Position numbers and translations under genes: made by a program
Origin: a bacterium
Lineage (GTDB): Bacteria > Krumholzibacteriota > Krumholzibacteriia > LZORAL124-64-63
Direction: 5' to 3'
Assembly: GCA_030591105.1 (NCBI GenBank)
Contig: JAUVBS010000192.1
Coordinates: forward strand, 1-5,032
DNA: 5,032 nt
Shown: positions 1 to 5,032 of the stretch, one piece after another
Position numbering within the stretch: position 1 is the stretch's first letter
How the letters are laid out: every line of letters begins with the position of its first letter
The notes under the pieces: generated by a model
Databases searched by the model: none
Seen by the model: the letters and a program-made list of their open reading frames with translations, nothing else
What the model was told of the DNA's origin: nothing

Positions 1-326
1 CCACATACGCCGAACAGAACGAAGTAGCCGAGCATGCGAACCCGGCCCAGTTTCTCCTCCAACGGCGGGCCGAACACGTACAAGTAGACCATGTTGCCCA
101 GATAGTGCAGCCAACCGCCGTGCAGAAATATCGCGGTCACCACCGTCCACGGCGCCCGGTTACCCGGAACAAAAACCAGTTCACCGGGATGCCACGGAAG
201 TGCGTTGGGAAGGTAGCGGGCCCACAGCAGGAGTCCGCCCATACCCAGCATCAGGCTGTACGTCAACAGCGGGGTACGCCGCAGCCTCTGACCGAGACCG
301 ATCGGATAGAAGAAGAAGAAATACAT
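1..326 (-). CDS. Rhomboid-family intramembrane serine protease, N-terminal part (cut by window edge)
   Basis: This gene encodes the N-terminal 108 residues of a probable rhomboid protease, an inner-membrane enzyme that cleaves transmembrane segments of substrate proteins. Seen in the sequence: the ATG at 326 opens MYFFFFYPIGLGQRLRRTP, a short N-terminal tail of the YPIG type followed by basic residues. A hydrophobic segment follows at about residues 20-35, then a hydrophilic loop. At about 66-86 comes the hallmark FLHGGWLHYLGNM, with His69, His74 and Asn78 in the HxxxxHxxxN arrangement of rhomboid TM2, and then a basic LEEKLGR loop and the start of the next membrane segment. The catalytic GxSG serine and the later histidine lie beyond position 1, so activity cannot be judged. 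A weak purine-rich AGGGCGG precedes the ATG. An in-frame GTG ten codons upstream is a less likely start. The gene lies 153 bp after the GWxTD gene on the same strand and may be cotranscribed. Its substrate is unknown. Confidence 0.87.
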   Translation of the reverse strand, partial: MYFFFFYPIGLGQRLRRTPLLTYSLMLGMGGLLLWARYLPNALPWHPGELVFVPGNRAPWTVVTAIFLHGGWLHYLGNMVYLYVFGPPLEEKLGRVRMLGYFVLFGVC

Positions 327-377
327 GACCCGCCCTGGCGGCTCACCCCCGGCCAGCACTCACAACGGTCGGACCTC

Positions 378-405
378 GCCCGGAACCTCCGCGAGTATTC
401 CGGGC
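378..405. repeat. Inverted repeat (8-bp stem, 12-nt loop) between GWxTD and rhomboid genes
   Basis: GCCCGGAA at 378-385 is exactly complementary to TTCCGGGC at 398-405, with a 12-base loop. It lies in the 153-bp gap between the GWxTD stop and the rhomboid start. No T-run follows on either strand, so it is not a classical intrinsic terminator. It could be an mRNA-stabilising or attenuating hairpin between cistrons, or an operator. The loop read on the minus strand contains GGAGG, but no start codon follows at a useful distance. The rest of the gap (327-377 and 406-479) shows nothing I can name. Confidence 0.45.
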
Positions 406-479
406 TAAGCCATACATCGGTCACTGAGCAGCCGCCTTGACTGTGAGCCTCGCGCCCAATCCTGGTCACGAATCTCTTT

Positions 480-1808
480 CTAGTATTCGCGGGTCTCTTG
501 GAGCCGATAATCCCCCAATCCATGCCGGTCGACGAACGTGAATCGCAACCCCAGAGCCGGGTAGTACCACACCTCCCATTGCTCCTCGCGCGCCGAGTCA
601 CCCGCGTGGCGATCGATCCGCGTCGGCTCACCGTAACGGATCAGGACACCTCCGCGGTCACTCAAACTGCCGCGACCGAAACGGCCAAAACGATCGTCCG
701 CCTCGATGATTCTCAGCAGGTGGGCACGTTGCGCCTCGCGTACCGGAGTCCCTTCCTGTCGCGCCAGCTGAGTCCAGGCCGTGTCCCAGGCCGCCGATCG
801 CTCGGGCAGTGGCAACTCGCTCAGCCGGTCCCGTTCCGGCTGCGGCACCAGCCCAGTAAGCCAGGTCACTTGCTGACGCCACTGGCGATCGTCGCGCCAC
901 TGCAGTTGCAGATTGACGAACCGCTGCGGCGCCGCATCGGGCAGGACGGCTCGGCCGGCGGCCAGTTCCGCGGTCAGTTCCAGCTGCAATACGGCGCGCC
1001 CGAAGGGGATCTGATCGGCGCCCAGACGGATCGGCACGCTCAATCCGGTCGGACCGACATCGTCTGCGGTGATCACGAGCCGGTTGACCAGATCGCCCTC
1101 GGCCGAGGTCGGTTTGATACGGAAGACGAGTTCGACGTCCGCGGCCGGCCAGCGTTCGGGAACCGGCGTGCGGCCTAAATCGATGGCCGCGTGGAGAGTG
1201 TCGATATCGAGTCCGAGCAGCGGAGTTGACGCGTCCGCGGCGGGCAGATTCCAGGTGAAGCGACGGAAATACAGCGGCAGGCCCATCACCGCACGCGGGC
1301 TGTAGGTAAGGTGCCGTCGCCAGATACGGGAGGTGTGCCAACCGGTGACGGTCACCTCTAGATCCACCTCGGCATCACCTCTGATGACCAGCGGGACCAC
1401 GCAGTTCAGTTCGCCGTGGCCGCGCGTGTCTTGATCCGTCGGCACCCGCACTTCTGCGCGGTCGACGCCGCCGCCGACCTGCTCTGCGTCCCGTCTGGCG
1501 ACCACTTGCACCAGGATGCCCGCGCGGTAATCGCCATCTATTTTCTGGAATACCAGCGATCGGAAAGGTACGGCGATGCGGACGCTCGGCACGTCGAGAC
1601 CGAGCGAGTCGACACGGCTGACGACGCTCGCTGTCAGCGGTTGATCCGCCCCCGCAGACGCTCCGCGGCCGTATTCCTGGCTACCGCCGCAACCGGCCAG
1701 CAGACCACCCTGGACTGCCAGTACGGCCACCGCGAGCAACGCGGCGCCAACGGACGGTCGCCAAGGATCAGCGTACTGCGGCAGGTGCCGGCGGATTCGG
1801 TTCGTCAC
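480..1808 (-). CDS. GWxTD-domain outer lipoprotein
   Basis: This is a predicted 442-residue lipoprotein of the GWxTD-domain family, whose molecular function is not established. The probable GTG start at 1808 gives a basic n-region ([11 protein letters not shown]), a hydrophobic stretch at about residues 20-38 and the lipobox LAGC with the lipidated cysteine at residue 40. A longer form from an ATG at 1871 would add 21 residues before the signal peptide and lie deeper inside the ATPase gene, so I prefer GTG, although no clear Shine-Dalgarno sequence precedes it. The N-terminal and middle parts look like beta-sandwich segments (for example [21 protein letters not shown]). The C-terminal 75 or so residues match the GWxTD domain: [16 protein letters not shown] at 380-395, then EVWYYP and [15 protein letters not shown]. 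The name-giving motif is degenerate, with GSLSD in place of GWxTD. The gene overlaps the ATPase gene by 41 bp, which implies translational coupling, and ends with TAG. Confidence 0.85.
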   Translation of the reverse strand: MTNRIRRHLPQYADPWRPSVGAALLAVAVLAVQGGLLAGCGGSQEYGRGASAGADQPLTASVVSRVDSLGLDVPSVRIAVPFRSLVFQKIDGDYRAGILVQVVARRDAEQVGGGVDRAEVRVPTDQDTRGHGELNCVVPLVIRGDAEVDLEVTVTGWHTSRIWRRHLTYSPRAVMGLPLYFRRFTWNLPAADASTPLLGLDIDTLHAAIDLGRTPVPERWPAADVELVFRIKPTSAEGDLVNRLVITADDVGPTGLSVPIRLGADQIPFGRAVLQLELTAELAAGRAVLPDAAPQRFVNLQLQWRDDRQWRQQVTWLTGLVPQPERDRLSELPLPERSAAWDTAWTQLARQEGTPVREAQRAHLLRIIEADDRFGRFGRGSLSDRGGVLIRYGEPTRIDRHAGDSAREEQWEVWYYPALGLRFTFVDRHGLGDYRLQETREY

Positions 1809-2478
1809 TGACGATCTGCCCGTCGTTAAGCCGGATGATCCGGCGTGTATAGGCGGCGATGTCCGGTTCATGGGTCACCACGATGATCGTCTGACCTTGC
1901 CGATCGAGCTGTCCGAAGAGGTCCATGATCTCGGCGCTGGTACGGGAGTCGAGATTGCCGGTAGGTTCGTCGGCGAGGACCAACGACGGCTCGTTGATCA
2001 AAGCGCGCGCGATCGCTACCCGCTGGCGCTCGCCGCCGCTCAACTCGCTTGGTTTGTGGTGGGTCCGGTCGCCCAGCCCCACGTCGGTCAGAGCCGTCAT
2101 GACCCGCTGCTGTCGCTGATCACGCTTGATCCCGGCGTAGACCAACGGTAGCTCGACATTCTGGGCTGCCGTGCTGCGCGGCAACAGATTGAAGGTCTGA
2201 AAAACGAAACCGATCTCGCGGTTGCGGATCGCTGCGAGTTGATCGTCGCTCAGACCACTTACGTCGACGCCGGCGAGCCGGTAGCTACCGGCCGTCGGCG
2301 TGTCGAGGCAGCCGATGAGGTTCATCAACGTCGATTTACCCGAGCCGCTCGAACCCATGATCGCCAGGTACTCGCCGGGCTGGACATCGAGATCGATGTC
2401 CTGGATGGCCGGCACTTCGTGGGCGCCGACCCGGTAGATCCTCTGCAACCCGCGGATAGCGATCAACGGCTCGGTCAT
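1768..2478 (-). CDS. ABC transporter ATP-binding protein, MacB/LolD type
   Basis: This 236-residue stand-alone ATPase belongs to the family that drives MacB/FtsX-fold permeases such as MacAB, LolCDE and FtsEX, which act mechanically on periplasmic substrates or lipoproteins. All catalytic elements are visible: Walker [10 protein letters not shown] at 42-50, Q-loop glutamine 94 in [10 protein letters not shown], signature LSGGE at 146-150, Walker B LVLADE with Asp170 and Glu171, a D-loop in NLDS, and the H-loop histidine 203 in VTHE. The wording around Walker A ([14 protein letters not shown]) and [27 protein letters not shown] is closest to the MacB group. The ATG shares one base with the preceding stop (TAATG), and AGGA at 2485-2488 is a modest ribosome binding site. 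The C-terminus ends just after the last strand with a Pro/Ala tail. No permease is present in the window, so the partner is unknown. LolD is the main alternative, but the TolC neighbour favours export or efflux. Confidence 0.95.
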   Translation of the reverse strand: MTEPLIAIRGLQRIYRVGAHEVPAIQDIDLDVQPGEYLAIMGSSGSGKSTLMNLIGCLDTPTAGSYRLAGVDVSGLSDDQLAAIRNREIGFVFQTFNLLPRSTAAQNVELPLVYAGIKRDQRQQRVMTALTDVGLGDRTHHKPSELSGGERQRVAIARALINEPSLVLADEPTGNLDSRTSAEIMDLFGQLDRQGQTIIVVTHEPDIAAYTRRIIRLNDGQIVSDEPNPPAPAAVR

Positions 2479-3131
2479 TATTCGTCCTGTAGCGCATCGA
2501 TCTGACCGGTGTACAGGCTGAAACGGCCGACGGCCCGCTCCATCTGTACTTCGGCGGCGAGGAACTCGACGATGGCGCGTACTTCCTCCGCCCGAGCCGA
2601 AGCGAGATTGTTCTGGGCGTTGATCTGATCGAGCGTCGTACCGGCGCCGACCCGAAAGCGTTCGGCCGCCAGACGCACCTCTTCCTGAGCCTGAGCCACC
2701 GTCTCGTTGCTGACGTACGTCTTCTCGCGCGCCTCGATCATCGTGTTGTAGAGCTGGCGAACCTCGAGCTGAGCATCGAGGCGCACCTGTTCCAGATTGT
2801 ACTCGGCGATCCGGGCGGACGCTTTCGCCTGCGAGCGACCGGCCAGCGTCTGCATACGGTCGAACACATTCCAGGAGACCGAATAGCCGTAGCGCCAGTT
2901 CTGCGACTCCTGCGAGCCGAAGCGAAAAGGAGATTGGTTGTTGTACCGTGTCCAGTCGGCGTAGAGGTCGATCCGCGGCCAGAGGTTCCCCGTCGCGGTG
3001 GTCACGTCGTCGCGACGCGCCTCGAGTCGGTGCTGTTCGCTTTTCAGATCGAGACGGTTGGCCAGCGCCTCGGCATAGAGCGTCGCGAGATCCTCGATGG
3101 CGAAATCGGTGGTCAGTACCGAGCGATCCAC
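2478..3131 (-). CDS. TolC-family protein, C-terminal half after the internal TAG
   Basis: This holds the second OEP repeat. A GTG at 3131, five codons after the TAG, gives a 217-residue product. It contains [25 protein letters not shown], then [14 protein letters not shown], the barrel segment with [10 protein letters not shown] and the long returning helices ([34 protein letters not shown]). These match the second half of outer-membrane efflux proteins. The GTG lacks a visible Shine-Dalgarno sequence, and the product would have no signal peptide, so independent translation into a working outer-membrane protein is unlikely. I list it as the continuation of the broken gene rather than as a separate gene. 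Its TAA overlaps the ATPase ATG by one base. Confidence 0.6.
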   Translation of the reverse strand: MDRSVLTTDFAIEDLATLYAEALANRLDLKSEQHRLEARRDDVTTATGNLWPRIDLYADWTRYNNQSPFRFGSQESQNWRYGYSVSWNVFDRMQTLAGRSQAKASARIAEYNLEQVRLDAQLEVRQLYNTMIEAREKTYVSNETVAQAQEEVRLAAERFRVGAGTTLDQINAQNNLASARAEEVRAIVEFLAAEVQMERAVGRFSLYTGQIDALQDE

Positions 3132-3146
3132 TGCGAAGCGCGCGGC

Positions 3147-3947
3147 CTACGGCTGATTCATGGCGTAAGCGAGGTTGGCGAATGCCTGTTCGACACCGTT
3201 CTCGGCCACCACTGCATCGAACTTGGTCTGCTGTAGACGCACCCGCTGTTGCAGGACATCACTCTTCGCGGCGCTACCGAGTCGGAAGTAGGTTTCGGTG
3301 CGCTCGAGTTCCTTGGCCGCGAGGCTACGCGTATCGCTCGCAACGACGTGCAGTTCTTCCGCGAGTAGGAGCCGGAAATAGGCCATCGCAACGTTCTGGA
3401 TCACCAGCTCGGTGGTGTACAAGCGGTTGGCCTCTGCCGCATCCACCTCGTTATGTGACGAGCCGAGTCGGCTGTACTTCGCGAAGCCCTCGAAGATATT
3501 CAAGCGCGCGGCGAAATTGATATCCTGGTAGGTCGACGAGATCTTCACGTCGGCTATCTCGCCGGTGGCAACCGTGGTCGGGAACAGGAGCACGTCACCG
3601 GCGCTGTCGGTGAGCGGCACCGTCCCGACACCGAACTGGGGAACGTCGTAATCGGTGCGATCGGCTTTTGAGTAGTTGTGTCCGAGGGTCAAGTCGGGCA
3701 AGAAAGCACCCCAGGCAATTTTGACATCCTGGTCGGATATATTTCGTTGCGCCGCCGCGGTCTGTAGTGTGGGGCTGGCACGTACAGCGATCAAGACACA
3801 CTCGCGAAGCGACAGTATCGGTCGTCCCGTATCGAGATCGACCGCCTCCTGCGCCGTGGCGACGGCCGCCGTCGAACCCGCAGCCAACGCTGCGATGACC
3901 GCGAGCTCCCATAACCGTAGGCCGAATATCTCACACCAGTTGCTCAT
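3147..3947 (-). CDS. TolC-family protein, N-terminal half up to the internal TAG
   Basis: This part encodes 266 residues before the nonsense codon. The ATG at 3947 is chosen because AAGGAG lies 10 bases upstream and because it opens a clean signal peptide: [14 protein letters not shown], a hydrophobic core [14 protein letters not shown], and a likely signal-peptidase I site ATA|QE after residue 32. An upstream in-frame ATG at 4052 would put 35 non-signal residues in front and is rejected. The first OEP repeat starts at about residue 45 with [24 protein letters not shown] and runs through [20 protein letters not shown]. Next come a beta-barrel-like stretch with alternating residues, the [15 protein letters not shown] segment and long helices rich in Glu, Arg and Ala (for example [28 protein letters not shown]). 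This half alone could be exported but would lack half the barrel strands and tunnel helices, so it is unlikely to form a channel. Confidence 0.85.
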   Translation of the reverse strand: MSNWCEIFGLRLWELAVIAALAAGSTAAVATAQEAVDLDTGRPILSLRECVLIAVRASPTLQTAAAQRNISDQDVKIAWGAFLPDLTLGHNYSKADRTDYDVPQFGVGTVPLTDSAGDVLLFPTTVATGEIADVKISSTYQDINFAARLNIFEGFAKYSRLGSSHNEVDAAEANRLYTTELVIQNVAMAYFRLLLAEELHVVASDTRSLAAKELERTETYFRLGSAAKSDVLQQRVRLQQTKFDAVVAENGVEQAFANLAYAMNQP

Positions 3948-3957
3948 CGTCGTGCTT

Positions 3958-3963
3958 CTCCTT
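3958..3963 (-). promoter_or_regulatory. Ribosome binding site of the tolC-like gene
   Basis: AAGGAG on the minus strand lies 10 bases before the ATG at 3947. It is the best Shine-Dalgarno match upstream of any gene here, and together with the signal peptide it decides the start over the upstream in-frame ATG at 4052. Confidence 0.75.
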
Positions 3964-4061
3964 GCCAGCGGTTCGCCGAGCCGTGCCCCGCAGAGCCGTT
4001 CCATTCTATGAGGACGGTCGCCAGAGACCAACCACATTCCCCGCAAAATCACGCCCTGCCG

Positions 4062-4076
4062 ATATCTACCAGATAT
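4062..4076. promoter_or_regulatory. 15-bp palindrome, candidate operator upstream of tolC-like gene
   Basis: ATATCTACCAGATAT is a perfect 6-bp inverted repeat around a 3-base centre. It lies about 115-130 bp before the tolC ATG, in the AT-rich part of the gap. The size and symmetry suit the binding site of a dimeric regulator, such as the repressors that often control efflux operons. No regulator gene is in the window, so this is inference. Confidence 0.35.
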
Positions 4077-4084
4077 AGACGCGA

Positions 4085-4130
4085 ATTAATACGCAGAGGT
4101 TGCTCGCCAGTTGCAAGCCTCTTGATTAAT
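4085..4130. repeat. Nested imperfect dyad upstream of tolC-like gene
   Basis: AGAGGTTGC (4095-4103) pairs with GCAAGCCTCT (4113-4122), giving 9 base pairs with one bulged G (4117) and a 9-base loop. The hairpin is flanked on both sides by the palindromic hexamer ATTAAT (4085-4090 and 4125-4130). No T-run follows on either strand, so a terminator is unlikely. An operator or a 5'-leader structure for the tolC operon is plausible. The element sits next to the perfect palindrome at 4062-4076. Confidence 0.35.
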
Positions 4131-4148
4131 CGCCACCCCCGCCAGATC

Positions 4149-4370
4149 TCACCGATCCACGCTCACCAGGTCGCCGGTGCCGATCCCGGCGCCAATCGCC
4201 TCGTCGCCCCACCAGCGAACGGTCGCTACCCGGGACCGCTGGGCTGTGGGCGTCATGAAGGCGACGGGAACCGAGGAGGACAAAAAAGTCGTCAGGTATG
4301 GCTTTCCGCGACCGGAGTCAGTGGGCAGACGTCCCAGCACCCAGAGGTCCGGATAGTAACCCTGGTCCAC
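4149..4370 (-). CDS. Doubtful small ORF, hypothetical protein (73 aa)
   Basis: I do not recognise this product. It would start at a GTG at 4370, 15 bp after the TonB stop, and end in TGA. It has no clear ribosome binding site, signal peptide or long hydrophobic segment. The residues include a Tyr/Trp-containing start (GYYPDLWVLGRLP) and a C-terminal RWWGDEAIGAGIGTGDLVSVDR. In its favour, the third codon positions are about 78% G or C by hand count and the second about 53%, a coding-like gradient. Against it, the overlapping opposite strand is also open over this region, and in high-GC DNA such ORFs arise by chance. It lies in the same frame as the TonB gene beyond its stop, but the TonB domain ends naturally, so I do not read it as a broken TonB tail. 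Confidence 0.2.
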   Translation of the reverse strand: MDQGYYPDLWVLGRLPTDSGRGKPYLTTFLSSSVPVAFMTPTAQRSRVATVRWWGDEAIGAGIGTGDLVSVDR

Positions 4371-4385
4371 GCAACCCGGAACTCG

Positions 4386-5032
4386 TTAGTTGTGGAGCTT
4401 GAAATTGTACGGAATAGCCATCCAGGCTTTGACCGGTATATCCCGCTGCTTCCCAGGTAAAAATTTGGCTTTGCGGGCCGCGGCCAGCGCCGCTTTGTTG
4501 AGCATGGGGTGAACGCCCTGGATGATCTGGGCGTCTTTGACGTTGCCGTCCGAACCGACCAGCACCTTGACGATGACCGTACCCTCGATCTGGGACATGC
4601 GGGCCATTTCCGGATAGTCGGGCGGGACGAACCTGATCAGTTTAGGCTTCTCCGACGACGCCACAAATCCACCACCGCCCCCAACATCGTACGTCGGCAT
4701 CGCACTGGCAATGGCATCGTCGATATCGACGAGCGAATCAGCGATGTCGACGTCTTCGGTCACCTCGTCGTCCGGCGCCGCTTCGACCACCCTCGGCGGT
4801 GGTGGCGCTTCGACCGGTGGCGGCGGCAACTCGATGACATCCTGCTGATCCATCTCGACGATTTCGAGTTCCTCTTGCCGCAATCGGTACGGGTTGGGTG
4901 TGTAGCGCGGCGTCACGAGGAAAAAAACCAGGACCAGAATGACGGCGATGACGGCCGACCAGCGCAGATACCTGGGATACTTGGCCTTGAACTGATCGTT
5001 GGCCGACAGTTGCAGCGACTGATTGGCCGGTA
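4386..5032 (-). CDS. TonB-family energy transducer, 5' end beyond window
   Basis: The protein couples the inner-membrane proton motive force, through ExbB/ExbD, to TonB-dependent outer-membrane receptors. The frame is open to the right window edge, giving 214 visible codons with no ATG, so the start is outside. The GTG at 4916 is internal, because it falls at the end of the membrane anchor. Visible residues in order: a cytoplasmic tail with FKAKYPRYLR (about 14-23), a transmembrane helix WSAVIAVILVLVFFLV (about 24-39), the YTPNPYRL start of the periplasmic part, a short proline tract with two PPPP runs (69-79), an acidic linker rich in Asp and Glu (87-105), a GGGGG hinge (117-121) and the TonB C-terminal domain (about 131-213). 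The C-terminal domain has the YPEMAR motif, GTVIVKVLVGSDG and the final strand PYNFKL. No exbB, exbD or receptor gene is in the window. The 438-bp gap after it suggests a separate transcription unit from the tolC operon. Confidence 0.93.
   Translation of the reverse strand, partial: PANQSLQLSANDQFKAKYPRYLRWSAVIAVILVLVFFLVTPRYTPNPYRLRQEELEIVEMDQQDVIELPPPPVEAPPPPRVVEAAPDDEVTEDVDIADSLVDIDDAIASAMPTYDVGGGGGFVASSEKPKLIRFVPPDYPEMARMSQIEGTVIVKVLVGSDGNVKDAQIIQGVHPMLNKAALAAARKAKFLPGKQRDIPVKAWMAIPYNFKLHN

Larger units (their letters stand above)
2478..3947 (-). pseudogene. TolC/OEP-family outer-membrane efflux protein gene interrupted by an in-frame TAG
   Basis: The complete reading unit is 490 codons including the final TAA, a normal length for a TolC-type outer-membrane factor. 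Such proteins trimerise into a beta-barrel and alpha-helical tunnel that opens tripartite efflux or export pumps to the outside. A single TAG at 3147-3149 (codon 267) splits it. The frame does not change: after the stop it stays open for 222 sense codons and continues with recognisable second-repeat OEP sequence. This is therefore one substitution, not a frameshift or two genes. The break falls between the two OEP repeats, just after NLAYAMNQP. The GWxTD gene next door ends in TAG at what looks like its natural terminus, so genome-wide TAG reassignment is unlikely. Options are a true pseudogene, a sequencing or assembly error, or suppression/readthrough. The tightly coupled ATPase downstream suggests the operon was recently intact. 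Confidence 0.8.
3948..4385. other. 438-bp region between tonB-like and tolC-like genes
   Basis: This is the longest stretch without a secure gene. Its tolC-proximal half (about 4060-4130) is the most AT-rich part of the window and holds two dyad symmetries, so I infer the promoter of the tolC-ATPase-GWxTD operon lies here. The best minus-strand match I can find is TTGCAA (4111-4116) with TATTAA (4086-4091), but the spacer is 19 bases and the match is poor. The tonB-proximal half has a doubtful 73-codon minus-strand ORF and a run of six T residues (4282-4287, minus strand) preceded by only a 4-bp stem. Confidence 0.5.

Noticed and set aside
263..631. 122-codon minus-strand ORF spanning the lipoprotein 3' end and the rhomboid 5' end
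   Set aside because: It overlaps two well-supported genes in another frame on the same strand and is Arg/Ser-rich with no recognisable motif, as expected of a high-GC shadow frame.
498..1178. 226-codon plus-strand ORF
   Set aside because: It lies antisense to the GWxTD lipoprotein gene. Its composition (Arg, Gln, Pro) is that of an antisense shadow and it has no domain-like features.
3147..3149. Genome-wide TAG reassignment to explain the tolC interruption
   Set aside because: The GWxTD gene ends in TAG at a natural domain terminus, and the other visible genes end in TAA or TGA. With one example on each side, a local mutation, error or suppression is the simpler reading.
3947..4052. Longer tolC-like protein from an ATG at 4052
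   Set aside because: It would place 35 charged residues before the signal peptide, while the ATG at 3947 has a good AAGGAG and opens the signal peptide directly.
4282..4312. Possible intrinsic terminator after tonB (six T residues on the minus strand)
   Set aside because: Only a 4-bp GTCG/CGAC stem with a 17-base loop precedes the T-run, which is too weak to call.
4008..4460. 150-codon plus-strand ORF across the tonB-tolC gap
   Set aside because: It runs into the TonB coding region antisense, lacks a ribosome binding site and has low-complexity Arg/His/Pro-rich sequence without motifs.
4914..4916. GTG at 4916 as the TonB start
   Set aside because: The frame continues upstream through a full transmembrane helix and a typical cytoplasmic tail, so this GTG is an internal valine codon.

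Overview
The window is a high-GC bacterial segment (about 60% GC by eye). Every well-supported gene is on the minus strand, so transcription runs from position 5032 toward position 1. The gene set points to a diderm with a TonB system, a TolC-type outer-membrane factor and a lipoprotein carrying a GWxTD domain. GWxTD proteins are typical of Acidobacteriota, Gemmatimonadota, Bacteroidota-related lineages and several uncultured candidate phyla. I therefore infer an organism from that broad set, probably environmental, and cannot place it more exactly.

Layout in transcription order: (1) the 3' 214 codons of a TonB-family energy transducer, cut by the right window edge; (2) a 438-bp gap holding two dyad symmetries and a doubtful 73-codon ORF; (3) a TolC/OEP-family outer-membrane efflux gene with a good ribosome binding site and signal peptide, interrupted by one in-frame TAG between its two OEP repeats; (4) a MacB/LolD-type ABC ATPase that starts in a TAATG overlap with the TolC stop; (5) a GWxTD-domain lipoprotein whose probable GTG start lies 41 bp inside the ATPase gene; (6) a 153-bp gap with an 8-bp-stem hairpin; (7) the first 108 codons of a rhomboid-family intramembrane serine protease, cut by the left edge.

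Genes 3 to 5 are so tightly packed that they are almost certainly one transcript. TolC plus a MacB-type ATPase suggests a tripartite export or efflux machine, but no FtsX/MacB permease or membrane-fusion protein is in the window. These must be elsewhere or absent. The TolC gene as written cannot give a full-length channel without readthrough, suppression or a sequence correction.

I see no tRNA, rRNA, CRISPR array, insertion sequence or convincing intrinsic terminator. The strongest points for a second look are the TolC nonsense codon, the incomplete transporter operon containing a GWxTD lipoprotein, and the paired dyads upstream of tolC. I do not see clear evidence of a wholly new system.
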